In this document: in pieces, positions 1 to 12,198 of the stretch
Layout: every line of letters starts with the position of its first letter
How positions within the stretch are numbered: position 1 is the stretch's first letter
Source of the DNA: Siphonodentalium dalli
Lineage: Eukaryota; Mollusca; Scaphopoda; Gadilida; Siphonodentaliidae
Direction: 5' to 3'
Assembly: GCA_032622095.1 (NCBI GenBank)
Contig: CP136069.1
Coordinates: forward strand, 154,123,043-154,187,042
DNA: 64,000 nt
Position numbers and translations under genes: made by a program
Notes under the pieces: generated by a model
The model's input: only the letters and a program-made list of their open reading frames with translations
What the model was told of the DNA's origin: nothing
The model's database searches: none

Positions 1-654
1 CAGCTGTATATGAATTTATGTGCATACTATTAGTCATGGATGTTAACATTGACATGTAAATAGGAACAAGACATTTTGGGGTAATTCGGTCCAAAAAAAA
101 CAAGGATGCCAGCAGCCATCTTGTATTTCAAAATTCAACCCATTAGCATGGGCTACAGGCTATACTGTTTGTCTGATCATCATTAAATTTGTCAGTTATG
201 TTAATATTGACATTAGATGTGTTGTTTTAAGCCAAACTCATTGCAAAAACAGTCAAAAAAGACCTACAGGAAAAATATTTTTGAGTTGCCGAAAAAATGT
301 TTGTTGGTCCTAACGACAACCCACACACCCGGCATACGTGCCCGGAAAAAACTTGTTTTCACCCTCCCCTGGTTAATTCATCAAAATCGGTTCATGTAAT
401 GTAAAGCAATAAGTAATAGAAGTATTTTCTTCTGAAATTTGGCATACTCATGGGCGGCATACCGTCTTGTACGCAACATTGACCCGCGATGTTGATTTCA
501 TTACGATCTTCTAGAAAGCTATTATCGATTTCATAAATATTGATCTATATGTATCAATACTCTCAATAACATTCCCACACAAAATGCATCTATGTTGCAA
601 TAATATAAAGATGCATGCAAACACGCCAAAGAAATTTGGTATAAGCGATAAGCG
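1..654. other. non-coding, nothing recognised
   Basis: No reading frame of note, no RNA gene and no obvious repeat is seen. It is the left flank of a LINE insertion; its last bases adjoin the target-site duplication. Confidence 0.6.
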
Positions 655-669
655 TACACTCGAATTATT
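655..669. repeat. target-site duplication, left copy (LINE A)
   Basis: The 15-mer tacactcgaattatt occurs here and again, identically, at 3370-3384. It brackets the LINE at 670-3369, as expected for target-primed reverse transcription. Confidence 0.93.
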
Positions 670-766
670 ATTTTTTTTTTTTTTTAAATTTTTTTATTGA
701 TAAAGAAGAATAATAACAAAAGAAAGAGACAAAATACATTCACTCATTCATGCTCTCTGTCCAAAA

Positions 767-791
767 CATGGAAGAGTTTCACTCTTCCATG
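767..791 (-). other. perfect hairpin in LINE 3' UTR
   Basis: catggaagagt (767-777), loop ttc, then its exact reverse complement (781-791): an 11-bp stem with a 3-nt loop. It lies about 80 bp inside the A-tail. Some LINE reverse transcriptases recognise 3'-UTR stem-loops; that role here is inference. Confidence 0.75.
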
Positions 792-1448
792 CCCTGGCCT
801 ACTTTCTTACCTGTGACATGCAATTAGAAAATATTTAAAGCCACACTATGTGTTAGGACAATTTTAACAGTCATCGTTCAGCTTAAAAGCAAGACCAATA
901 ATCGATACTAGGTACTACCTTGATATATTTTTGCCTGAAAAGGACTTTCTTTAGCAACAACAATGATAATAAAAAACAATAGATTATTTGTTTGTCTTCA
1001 GATTAACTTTAAATTTCCCTTATTAACCGGCTAAAGTGGTCGATGGTTTGCAATATTTAAGGTTTGCAAATTCAATGTTCCAACACTATGTGCAGCTTTA
1101 ATTGATTTAAGTTCTGAATTTAACATAAACAGTTTAATTAGTAAATTTAACCATATTGAGACCGTATTGTAAATATTGTGAATATTGCCTGGTTCGATAG
1201 CAAAGGGGAAAAATACACAACGCTCGCTTGAATTGCGTTTGGGACTGTGATTGTAAAATGTTGTGATGTGGTTAAGCATACCATGTATATATTGACGTTC
1301 TTGTGGACTGTATTACTGGACCAATAAGAATGAGAATGATCGCTCGGGTACCGGGTAATTGATTTATGCTGTGTGTTGTTCAGGGTCACTGTTAAGGTAG
1401 GGTATACTTTGAGTCTGTAAAAAACAGGGTTTTTAATATAATATTATA

Positions 1449-3368
1449 TTATTTTATTTTTAAGGCATTTCGCAGTGCCAGCCACTGATTATCGAAGTCG
1501 TGATTCATGTTACATTTTGCGTTGTATCTCTCGCATTCATACCTAAATTGAAGATCGCAAAGGAACGGGCGAAGCGACAGCTGTGTCGGTGTGAATTTGG
1601 TCCTATATATATATTGTTTCAACACTAGTAGGAAAAGGTTAATTTTTGAATATCTGTATTCATGATCGATACCTATAATGATATTCTTTTTTGTTAGATC
1701 AATTGGAAATTGGTTGTTTCTTGTCCATGTTTTAATTTCTAGTATAAAGGTTTGGACGTGGGGACAATCCCAGAAAATATGAGATATGGTTTCCTGTAGA
1801 TTTTGACAGCGATTGCAAAAATCGTCGAGTCTAAGGTTAGCCATCTTCAGAAATTTATTGGTACTAATAATTCGTGTGTTTATTCTGAATTGGAGCCACT
1901 GTAATTTCGTATCCGTTGTCGTTTTAAAGGGCATGCTCAAATGTTCTTCCCAGTTTTCTATCTTCTCGCCTATTTCGTATTCCCATTTTTGGCATGCATT
2001 CGGCATATTTTTCCCATTTGTTAGAGTTTTGTAAAATAATTGCCCGCCTTTTACGTCACGGAGTATCGGAGCGAGATTGTTGGGTAGGAATGGACATGGC
2101 ATACGGATTAAGCGTTGATTAAGAGAACTTGCCAATGAGAAAATCTGACGCTTTATGTTGTTGATTGTTATGAAATCGACGCGGATGTTGAAAGTTGCAT
2201 ATAATGTGAATGGGGTATGGAATTTATTATCTGATTGGAATAGATCATTTATATAATATATTCCCGCATCTTTCCACGACTTCAAGTTGATCGACGAACC
2301 TCCGATTTTTATGTTCGGATTATTCCAGATAGTTGAGGTCATAATATTATCATTTGCATTATTTAGTCGCATAAATTTACACCATGCGCGGAAGACGTCT
2401 CTCCAGAATGGATTTGCGAACTTGTCTGTTTGCTTTACAATATAATTTGCGTGGTATGTGAGAAGGAGTGGGTCGTTTAAGAGAGGGGTGGTATTGCATA
2501 GTGAAGCCCACTTCGATTGTTTGCAAATCAAACGTCGTATCCAGGTAATTTTCATGGCGGCATCAAAGTTTTCAACATTAATCATCTTCAAACCTCCGTA
2601 CATATGGTCAGCACATAATTGTTTTCTTTTTATTCTATCGCGTTTGGAATTCCAAATGAAATTATATAGACAGGTATTTAGGGCTTTCAAAAAGGCTGTA
2701 TCCGGACTTGGGAGAGCTATAAATAGGTGTGTCAATTTAGGTAAGATTAGTGATTTGATAACTGTTATTCTACCTAAAGGGGTCAGGAGTCTGTGTTTCC
2801 AAATTTTTGTGGTCCTATCAATATCTTCGAGTTTATAACTGTAGTTTATATTCATGTTTGTTAAATTAGTGTCGAAATGAATGCCTAGAAAATTAAAGGT
2901 GTTTACGGTAGACAGGTTTAATTCCGAAAGCACTTGTCGTATTTTATTTTGTGACTCAATCCCTATCCACGCTGCTTGACATTTTTCAGGATTTATGCGC
3001 AGACCCGATACCCGAGCAAATTCGTCCAGTGTTAAGTACGATTCGCGTAGACTATTTTCAGAACCATCAAGTATGAGCGTCGTGTCGTCCGCATATTGTG
3101 TTATTTTGTACTCTGAACCGCCGAGGAAAATCCCTTTAATTGTATTGTTTTGTCGTATCATTAGTCCTAAAACTTCGGCACAGAGGAGGAAGATATACGG
3201 GGATATTGGGTCACCCTGGCGGCAGCCTCTCCCTAACATGAAGCTCTGAGAAATATGACCATTAATCAGAATAGATGAACTGGCATTCTCGTACAAAATT
3301 GATATCCATTTTTTTACTGCATCTCCAAAATTAAAAAGGTCAAGACATTTTCTTATAAATGACCAGGA
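1449..3368 (-). pseudogene. LINE ORF2 C-terminal part (reverse transcriptase), 5' truncated
   Basis: About 640 codons stay open on the minus strand, from the truncation point at 3368 to the stop at 1449. Visible in order: RT motif B (GRGCRQGDPISPYIFL, residues 49-64), catalytic motif C (QYADDTTL, with the Asp pair near residues 96-97), a thumb and C-terminal region, and a zinc-finger-like CNRC...HIFWDC pattern near residues 530-545. The endonuclease, fingers and RT motif A are absent, lost by 5' truncation on insertion rather than by later decay. There is no native start codon, so a functional protein is not expected. The intact frame suggests recent arrival. The intact element would copy its RNA into DNA at a nicked target. 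Confidence 0.88.
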
Positions 3369-3369
3369 A

Positions 3370-3384
3370 TACACTCGAATTATT
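3370..3384. repeat. target-site duplication, right copy (LINE A)
   Basis: Identical 15-mer to 655-669, immediately beyond the truncated 5' end of LINE A. Confidence 0.93.
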
Positions 3385-3525
3385 GCACGACAAACTTATC
3401 TACGTTGTACACCAGCAATATTTTATAACCAACCTACCTCAACCCCATTAACTTGTTCATTATCGCACCAGGATTCCGACAACAATATATTAGTTTAACG
3501 AAATGTAACTACGATTGAGATTGGC

Positions 3526-3572
3526 CCTGTTAACACACCGGTCACCCGCGTATCACCAACACGGTGATCGTA
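3526..3572 (+). repeat. dispersed repeat, inverted relative to 7615-7667
   Basis: A segment containing caccggtcacccgcgtatca recurs as its reverse complement near 7630-7665 with few differences over about 45 bp. It could be remnants of terminal inverted repeats about 4 kb apart or two copies of a dispersed repeat. No transposase is seen between them. Confidence 0.55.
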
Positions 3573-4101
3573 CCGCCGATCGAGGATCCGGTCAAGCCTA
3601 TCCCGTGCGATGGAAGAAGATATACGTATGCTAACATCGCTAAAATGACTGAAAATCGATATCCCAGAAGAACAGTTAACCACATATTATATAGATGGAT
3701 TATCACTCGTTGATAGAAATTCTCTGACCCATTTAAATCGTGACTTTTCTAATGATTTGAAAGGATTATTTGGAAAATTTTACAGTCTGAGGAAATAATT
3801 ATGACTAAATATTGATATAATCACAACCGTGTTCAATTGTCCATGTCATCTTGAAGCTATTCGGAAAGATGTGTATTACTTTTGACAGGAACAAGTCCTT
3901 GTCGTGTGTTAGAATCATACAAAAACGCCAAATTATGGATTTAAATAATTGCTGTCGATAATTTTATGAGTATCAACAAATCGGTGTAATTTCTTGTGAA
4001 AGTACCTATTGTCGCGGTTGAAGTACCCACTGGTGCGGATATTTTGCAAACGTCCAAAGTGTTTTCCTGATTTAAAAGTCTGTTTGTTTCTCTTTCCGGG
4101 T

Positions 4102-4160
<59 letters not shown>

Positions 4161-4734
4161 GATATTGATTAATAAATGGTGACAGAAGCTCCGCACATTT
4201 GCCTGGGGACTACGAAATACAATCTCAGGGGTTTGTCACTAAGAATACGGTGTTCCAGACACACGTGAATATACAAACTGGCTCACGTTCATATAAAAGT
4301 AAGTCGCGCGGGAACACGTTTACCGCTAAAGAGTACCCGCAACGTCATGCAAAAGCATGTGGTGGAAACTCTGGCTGCTCATCCTCAGAATGTACGCTGT
4401 GTTACTCAGACGCAAACAGTTTTAAAGTTCATAGAATTGCCCAGTCTTATTAAAACCAGACCTAATTTTCATTACTTTCAAATTATTTGACTGTAAGGAA
4501 ACCTTGGTCTAGTTATTACTAGACTGATAATTGCCGTATACAGTGGGACCACATTCAGTTGTGAATGTGGCATGGTTTACAAGTACAACACTGGCCATAC
4601 AAACCACAGACAGAAGACAACGAATTAAGTGTTCACAATAAGGCAATGTCTTCCAATTTCGTTTGTTGTAAAAACCTGGGTATTGTTTGCATACTACTAA
4701 CACACATATGGTTCAGAGGACATGGCTGTCAGAT
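3573..4734. other. non-coding stretch with AAC microsatellite
   Basis: Apart from the (AAC)n tract listed separately, no gene or RNA is recognised. The short open frames here show no family resemblance. Confidence 0.5.
4102..4160 (+). repeat. (AAC)n microsatellite
   Basis: About 20 uninterrupted AAC units. On the minus strand this reads as poly-leucine, which is a translation artefact. Confidence 0.97.
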
Positions 4735-5250
4735 CCCAGTTGGGGGGAATTTCCAACTGCACCCACCCACAAACAGCAAGACCAAATCCATAGAGTTGAA
4801 ATACCAATACCATTGCATCAACCTTGGTTGGAAATTTCCAACTGGCATTTCAAACTCATCAGCTGTTGGACATTTTCCAAACTAAGGTTATAATATGTTC
4901 AACTGATGGTCATTTCAGACAAAATTTACAAAATAAATATGCTTTCGTTCTTCTGAAAACAACATACCCCCCCCCTTAATTACTGTTTGGAAAATCAAAC
5001 AATGGAAACAATTTGAATCTATTATATACTTAGTGTACATAACGTTTCCAACTAACGTTGTGTCATGAATAAAATGTCTGATTGTTGCAGGTGGGGGGGG
5101 GGGGGGGTCGGAATTTTTTTTCAGGCACGTATGATGGGGTGGGTGGGTGTCTCTCGGATCCGAAAAGCAGTTTTTTCCATGTGCCAATTTATTTTTCCAT
5201 TTCTGCTATTGAGTCTTATTTTGATGTGTTTTGAACAGAAACAGCTCATA
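4735..5250. repeat. copy of the 'TTTCCAACTG' interspersed repeat family
   Basis: It contains ggaatttccaactgcaccc and the perfect 16-bp palindrome gttggaaatttccaac (4827-4842), plus C-runs and G-runs. The same phrases recur at 14870-15310, 40660-41690, 42005-42140 and 61560-61980. Class unknown; no coding capacity seen. Confidence 0.6.
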
Positions 5251-6144
5251 CATAGTTAACAGCAATGCTATACTATATATAGAGGTTATCAGAAGTTGGA
5301 TCAGTTGCACAATGGTCAACAATAACTCAAATTAAACTTGATAGAACAAGAAACTGCGCTACCGGTATTGGAAAATGGAAACATAAAATTTAATTAGGAT
5401 TCCATCTACTGATACAACAAAATAAGAATAACTATGCAAAACTCAGCTGAAAATAAGCAATAAAATGAAAGCACACTTTACCATATGTGACATGCAAATA
5501 AAGATATAATAAATAATGGAATAAAATAGACTTTTGACAACGTAAAACATAAAATCTTAACATATAAATTGAAGGCCAGCCGAGCCAGCTTGAACAATTT
5601 CAAATTGTTTTCCAAGTTAATGTGGATCAGCTTGTAATGTTAATCACAGTAACAAAGATGTTATCGTCACTGATATCGTGAGCAAAAAAGAAGTGAGATT
5701 GGGCTATCCATCCATATGTTATTTCCAATTATTATTAAGCTATTACTTCAGGCAGTGGCTACCAGCCTGCCAAGACATGCTATAACATGTTTCCTCAGTT
5801 CTGGTTTCTGAGATGCCCCAAGAAGAGTCATGTGGATATATCATGGTTATGTTTGGTATTAGCATTATTCTTCAAACTAGGATGAACTGGGATGAACAGT
5901 TGTATTTCCACATGTTTTGAAAAACAATTTGGTTCAAGTAATATATCACATAGCAAATATCAAAATATCAAAATATCAAATAATCTGAAATGTGTTGTAC
6001 CATGTAGTCTGTAGAATACTCAAATGTGATTATGTGACTAGATAATGTGACTATATATTATGAAAATCTCGCGCAATAAACTATGATAATGTAGGATAAT
6101 CAGTAATAATCAGCTATTTGGTTGGTCAATTGATAATTTTCTCA

Positions 6145-6345
6145 AATTTAAGGGGTGGGTGTCCAAAATTGACCGGAACACAAAATCCTGAAACGGGAAA
6201 AAAAGGTGGGTGTCCAAAATTGCCTGGAAAAAAAGGCCGGAAACGAAAGAAATTGGGTGGGTGGGTCCCCCGAGGCGGAAAAATTCAAATGATCATACGT
6301 GCCTGGAATTTTTTTCCGACCCCCCCCCCCTGATTGTTGAAAGAA
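6145..6345 (+). repeat. G-rich repeat, partly inverted copy of 5085-5175
   Basis: The phrase ggtgggtgtccaaaattg occurs twice within 60 bp. The end (catacgtgcctgg, T-run, ccgac, C-run, tgattgttg) matches the reverse complement of 5085-5145. Probably an interspersed repeat of unknown class. Confidence 0.5.
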
Positions 6346-9300
6346 ATTACCAAAACTACCCCATGTCGACACGCTCATTTATGGAGCGTTAACGGGGAGA
6401 AGTTGGCTATCATTATGGGTAAAACATTAATTGATAACGGTTTATTATGGAACATTGGTTAAGGGATTTGAGTGTCTACTCCGCCAAAGTTTTTTTGTCA
6501 ATATGGCCAATAGTTGGAAATGTCATGCATGCCACTTTACTTGGCAGTTGTAGATTAGTCGATTTGTGTCAGATATATTGTGGACTGAAATGTCAATTAT
6601 TTGAAATGGCCAACCATATGGGTGTAACGTTGAAAATTAAACTCAAAGATTGACAGTTTGTGTTACATGTACAAGCTCCAACTCAATGTGGTTGATCTGA
6701 TAACACATGCTGGATCCGAGCTGATAATTTCTGGAATCCTGAGGCTCTGGTATTGTTGTTGTTGTAGGTGGCGGTGGTGGTGCCTTGTTGGTTATCACCA
6801 TTATTGTTGATCAATGTGGTGTTGATGGTATTGCTGAGTCGTCTTCGGTATTGGTGGTGGTATAGCTATGGTCATTAGATACGGATATTTTTCTTTTCTT
6901 AAATGTAGCTATATATATGTGGTCTCTGGACCTGATCTGCTATCTCATTTCTGTGAAAAAAAATGGAAACATAACATTACTTAAGTTGCATAAAATATAA
7001 TCCTGGAACTAATAAATGTTTTTAAAAGACGGCCAGACGGGGAAATCGGTTGAAAACCCATCAGTTCCATCTAATTACATATACCGTTTAATGGCATGCT
7101 ATATTCCAGAGTTATAATCTGTCCGACGTGTCCTAAATTCAAGAAACATTCCAATTTTGGGAAATTTTAACACCGAGTCGGTTGGTACTCAAAACGTATT
7201 TCTCACCGCACAACGGTACTTGTCACCGAGTTGTTGGTACAGATTTTGTTCAATCAACGTTTTTTCAAGAGACTGTTTCATGAGAATTATGCATCAGGTG
7301 AAACTGCTAACACCATGGTTTGTGGGGTACACATCATATAATATATTATGGCCACATTGATCCGTTCGGCGCCAGTTGTTATTAGTAAAAAAAGCGATTA
7401 ATACTGTTATTTCCATTTTCGCTGTAGTTATCACTGAATACAACGAGATTATTCAAAGAAAGCAAACATATCAGATTATCAACACACAGGAATATTGGAA
7501 TGGATTTATTTTCGTTATATTAAACCGGAAATAATTATAAATAAAATGCATATAAAAAAATAAACTCACATTTTGTTGACTCCAAAACATTGAACAGACG
7601 ACCGGATATCCGTGCCAATAGGTACTCCACCGTGTTGGTGATACGCGGGTGACCGGTGTGGTTAAGGGTTTATATAGAAGTACGCTCTGTTGGTCAGCTA
7701 GATTAAGGCCAGATCAATAATCGTAGAGCGATCATCATCTCAGAATATATTCATCGCATGATTCCCGGATCTCATCATCTACCCGAATCCACATGCATGG
7801 CCTTGTCGTTTTACGCTCAGGTTAAAGCTCCCCTCACATCTTCTGAAATGACAGCTCTTTTCGGTCAGTGATGTCTCGTTTATTATCAAGCTTTCAAATC
7901 TTTTAAATATTTGATCATTGAGACCATGGTTGAAAATGTTTCACGTAAATCGGTAATTTCATTGTTATATATTATAACCGTCTTTTACGGGCCGGTTTTC
8001 GCCAGAACTGAGTTTTGCCTAATAAAAAGAATAAAATCTCATTAGCCGTTGTTATTCTTTAAATAATGTATGTTCGTTAGGGCGATGAAAAAAGTATAGA
8101 ATAACACTTTCCCGATAAAATCAACTTAAACTTCAAATATTAGACTAGTGTAAACTAAATATATGCAAATTAGCCAACACCACAACTTACAATTTTTGAG
8201 AACCCGTTGGGCTATATAAGATTGATTAATATGGTCCATATATGAAATATCTGGGTTACTGCACTGTGTGTTTGTGTGTGTGTGTGCTTGGAGATATTCT
8301 TGGAATATAACAGGTGGGCGACAAAAACAATGCTCAGTAAACGACAGCGTCATTTGTCGTCCTGCACGTGACAGGACTTGGGCCAATCAGAATGGAGTAA
8401 ACTAGGGAGGAGGGTAACAATATGTGCGGTCTTTCCTCCACCATTAATGCTGATAGCGACATGAAATGTCGCGATCCGTGTCTAAGGAAATGCTACGAGC
8501 GCGCGAACCACCATTGAGACACTGCAATCACATCTCATTGGATAAAATGACACACGTTACGTATCGCCGAAGGAGTCACACCAGCGCCCTGTATATAATT
8601 CTTGTATTATGAATCTTCCTTTGTAATTTTTCAATTTTGCATTAAAAAATATGTGTTTTATATTATTCGACTGAATTCCATTTTTGATTGGGATTCAGCA
8701 GTATGTCGATAACGTTATGCACGCAGAATAACGAAATAATAGGGAGACACTCACAAGATTGCGGATCAGCTGTCATTCCATCGGGATCGAACGAGGCTGA
8801 TAGCTAAACATTGACGAACAGTTAACAGTATCGCATTTGCGAAAAATGCAACGAGTTAGATGCACCCCATCATAAGTTGCTCACTACTATCAAATGCAAA
8901 TCAATCATTCTTTAAACAGTAACCTAATGTACTATACACGCTTGTCCATTTTGTCTATACAACGGACTTGCCAAAAAATGGAATATGGCAACCTGGTGAC
9001 CAACTTCTAGAAAGAATTCACAATCAGACGAATGCAAATCCCCAATAAGATCAATGTAGACACAATTATATATTGCTACCATATTATGTGACAGTGTGAC
9101 ATATTATGAAACAATCACAAATGAACTTCATGTATACATTTTCTTCCACTACATTGTTATAGATTATGTATCTATACATTTTACCATAGTTTGTGTAATA
9201 GTATAATGAATTGATTGATCGATTGATAACTCTTAATTTACAACATCCATCGACGAGAAATTATTCATATGATATTTTAGCCCAACCGTCACTTGATTCA

Positions 9301-9468
9301 CTTTAATTGGAAACTTGTTGCATTTGGGGGAGAATGGAGGACGTCCATGTTCCGTGTTTTGATCCTTTGCCAATGCGAGTAGACCATATGTCGCCTAGCA
9401 TATATAAGAGAATGCATTGGCCTAACAATTTTGTATCATTTTTTTTATCAATATTTCTTACATTCTTA
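6346..9468. other. non-coding, no gene seen
   Basis: Short frames only, none recognisable. It contains the 7615-7667 repeat copy and a short GT-rich tract near 8270-8285. Confidence 0.5.
7615..7667 (-). repeat. dispersed repeat, inverted copy of 3526-3572
   Basis: Reads tgatacgcgggtgaccggtg on the plus strand, the reverse complement of the copy near 3540. Confidence 0.55.
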
Positions 9469-9509
9469 CATTCATCGGAAAGCTCTCACTGAGAGCTTTC
9501 CGGTGAATG
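9469..9509. other. 20-bp hairpin / near-perfect palindrome
   Basis: Arms 9469-9488 and 9490-9509 are complementary over 20 bp with a single mismatch that forms a G:T wobble in RNA, around a 1-base centre. The core is ggaaagctctca-c-tgagagctttcc. No flanking gene explains it. Confidence 0.85.
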
Positions 9510-10556
9510 GCAACAAGCCATATTTCAGACTAAATCCTGAAAAGTTACCCATAAGTCTGCTGTGGTTAAGGAGTCGATTATTTAGGGCATTACTGTATGT
9601 TTCAATAGAAAATACGTTTCTTGCTTGTCCAGTGAATTGTATAAGCGTTATGGCTGGGAGACAAATCGATTATCCGTGCTTATAATAGCCATTGAAGTGT
9701 CTGTATTATCCGTCAGTGTTATATGGGTAACTGAGAAAATTGGGCAGTATACAATTTGTGATGAAGTACCACGAGCCAGTCGCAATTAATTATCGGAATA
9801 CCAATTCGTCTTCAGAAAATGACACTCTCATGTCTGGCCCATATAAACACTATCCTAGCAGTTAATTACTGGACAAAACAGCCAACAGGCAGCAAACAAC
9901 ATGCAGTCAGCACGATGTCTGGAGCATTTATTTTTAGAAATTAATGTTTTTGAGTGTGTGTGTTGATGGTTATAGCGCCATAGCCGTTTGGTACAGCATT
10001 ATGGCACATCGCCATATCACTCAATAAATACGCTTATATTAAAGGTACTCAATCCGATCAGACGCTCCTAAATTACTATTTCTTTGGCTTTTGGGGTAAA
10101 ACATAATTTATTCGAGTCGAGGAACCCACCCCACCAAAGCTCAGAGTGATCAGATATCGATTTTTAAAATTTGTTATTTCTCGAGATGTGTAATAATATG
10201 TGGACCAGAAACACGTGGTCAAACGGAGGGTCTCGGAAAAAATTGCGGATGAAGATGGATAACTCTAAAATCAAGAGGTAATACGGTCAAATTTCGTGAT
10301 ACTTTAGTGATAATACGGCCATATTTTGTTGAACAAAATGTTGATAAATAACAAGTTTTGGGAAATTTTAAACCATAGTTGACAGCGGTTAGCATTATCT
10401 TGTTGCAATAAATAGATTCTGATAACTAAAGCGTATTTTGAATAAATGTTGTTGTTGTATCGTGATGGTGTGGGAACCGTCTGATCGGAATGGGTACCTT
10501 TAATTTCGTATATTTATATAGCTGTTTACTGATGAATTTCTTTAAAAGTTTTTTTA
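9510..10556. other. non-coding, nothing recognised
   Basis: AT-rich sequence without a convincing frame or repeat. Confidence 0.5.
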
Positions 10557-10684
10557 ACCTGAAATATGTCTGCAGTTTGGATGTTATACCATGCTGCACT
10601 GTACGTTAGCCCAGTATTCTACCTGAAATATGTCAGCAGTATGGAGATTATACCATGCCGCACTGTAAGTTAGCCCAGTATTCT
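10557..10684 (+). repeat. 64-bp tandem duplication
   Basis: Two adjacent 64-bp copies (10557-10620 and 10621-10684), each starting acctgaaatatgtc and ending gcccagtattct, with a few substitutions. A third unit begins (acctg) and stops. Confidence 0.88.
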
Positions 10685-10896
10685 ACCTGTAAATTATCGA
10701 CCGATCAGTCTATTTCCGCGCATTTAAAACACGCCCAGTTATTATATATACCGCGTTTAATTAACTAGGTGAACAAGGTTCATGTTATGTGGTGTTTTAT
10801 TTTTATCCATGCAAAACCGGGTAATGCGAGTCGTGTATCTAGGCAAATTACTTTCAATTACTTGTAATTAAGAAGCTGGTGCAGCGTTAAATATAT

Positions 10897-11057
10897 TGTG
10901 CCATTGTATTATCTTATATATGCCAGTCTAGGAGCCTCGCATGCATATATAAGATACTGGATCATAATGCCTTGGATTGTTAGGCCAATATATTCTCTTA
11001 TATATGTGAGGCTCCATATGGGAGACTCGCATATATAAGATAATAATACAATGGCAC
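10897..11057. repeat. 160-bp inverted repeat (MITE-like)
   Basis: The left end (gtgccattgtattatctta) and the right end (taagataataatacaatggc) are reverse complements apart from a 3-bp indel. Inner parts (tatatatgccag / ggagcctcgcatg) also recur inverted. It resembles a small foldback element; no target duplication was established. Confidence 0.65.
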
Positions 11058-11465
11058 ATGGTTTTCTAAAAACATTCAGGAAGCGAACAAATTGTTAACA
11101 GGTCTGGCTAAAACAGATATACATGTACATGCAAACTGAAATTTATAAGTTTTGATACAATAAATTGTGGTGTTATCAACAAAACATTTCTTGGACTTCT
11201 CAATCAATATAATTATATTTTCATTTATGGAAATATTCTTACTGTTATGTTTGTACATGCGCACAAAGGCAATATATTTCTTGGTGGAGCTCTTTTCAGC
11301 TCGAATACATGTTAATAACATTATGGGGAATTAGCTTTTAATTACAATAAAAACAATCGAACATTCCATTACAGTTGGAGGCGGTCCACATAGCAATCGG
11401 TAATCGGTTTACAATAACGTGTTTTATTCTATGTTGGTATATATAATATACGCATAGTGTTTTAT

Positions 11466-11575
11466 TTCTGAATAACAAATTTAATCCACGAGTGGGATTG
11501 GCGATTTACACCACGAGCTTCAGCGAGTGGTATAAATCGCCAATCCCACGAGTGGATTAAATTTGTTATTCAGAA
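11466..11575. repeat. long hairpin (about 50-bp arms)
   Basis: The left arm starts ttctgaataacaaatttaat and the right arm ends with its reverse complement. The arms hold few mismatches around a roughly 10-nt loop (gagcttcagc). Confidence 0.85.
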
Positions 11576-11780
11576 ACATTATGCGTATATTTTGATTATG
11601 CCACGAGCTTTACAATGCTATGGATAAACATTTTTCCGTTCAAATTGTATGAAGAAAGTTTAATCCACTCTGCGAAGTTTATGCCACGATCTTTACAATG
11701 CGATGGTTCTTATTAATCCCTGAAAAATTCAGCTTTCCCGGATATTTTGCACTAGTGAAACCTATTGTGCCTGGACTATT

Positions 11781-11940
11781 TCTGAATAACAAATTTAATC
11801 CACGAGTGGGATTAAATTTGTTATTCAGAAACACTATGCGTATATTTTGTTTATGCCACGAGCTTTACAATGCGATGGATAAACATTTTTCCGTTCAAAT
11901 TGTATGGAGAAAGTTTAATCCACTCTGCGAAGTTTAATCA
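11781..11940 (+). repeat. shortened second copy of the 11466 hairpin plus direct duplication
   Basis: 11781-11832 is a smaller palindrome made from the same arm sequence. The following segment (from atgcgtatattttg to taatccactctgcgaagttt) repeats 11581-11680 with small changes, so hairpin and flank were duplicated together. Confidence 0.75.
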
Positions 11941-12198
11941 ACAGTAGGCACGTTTAATCAACAGGTGTTGATTAAATGTAAAATTTAAACAGATGGCTTT
12001 ATTTATATAGTATGATAGGCGATCGTGGTATAAATTTGGTTCTCTGCGTTTGTGTGAGAACACGGCCTAGATTAAATATTCTAGTCTAAAATTTAACAAT
12101 ATGCCCACACGTGTGGGGTTAAGATGATATGGAGAAAAAAATGGGAATTCCTTTGAAACACCAATTCACACATTGCATTTACTGTTTCAAGTCATAAC

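Larger units (their letters stand above)
670..3369 (-). mobile_element. 5'-truncated L1/Tx1-type LINE (LINE A)
   Basis: A 2.7-kb minus-strand non-LTR retrotransposon bounded by a perfect 15-bp target-site duplication. On the plus strand the left end is a T-rich run at 671-696, which is the poly(A) tail of the minus-strand element. The right end at 3369 lies inside the RT domain, so the element is 5' truncated. About 780 bp of 3' UTR (670-1448) separates the tail from the stop codon. Identical target-site copies and a fully open remaining frame point to a young insertion. The assignment to the L1/Tx1 group rests on the RT motif-B wording and the C-terminal CCHC pattern. Confidence 0.9.

Noticed and set aside
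3933-4196. Poly-leucine frame
   Set aside because: It is the (AAC)n microsatellite read on the minus strand.
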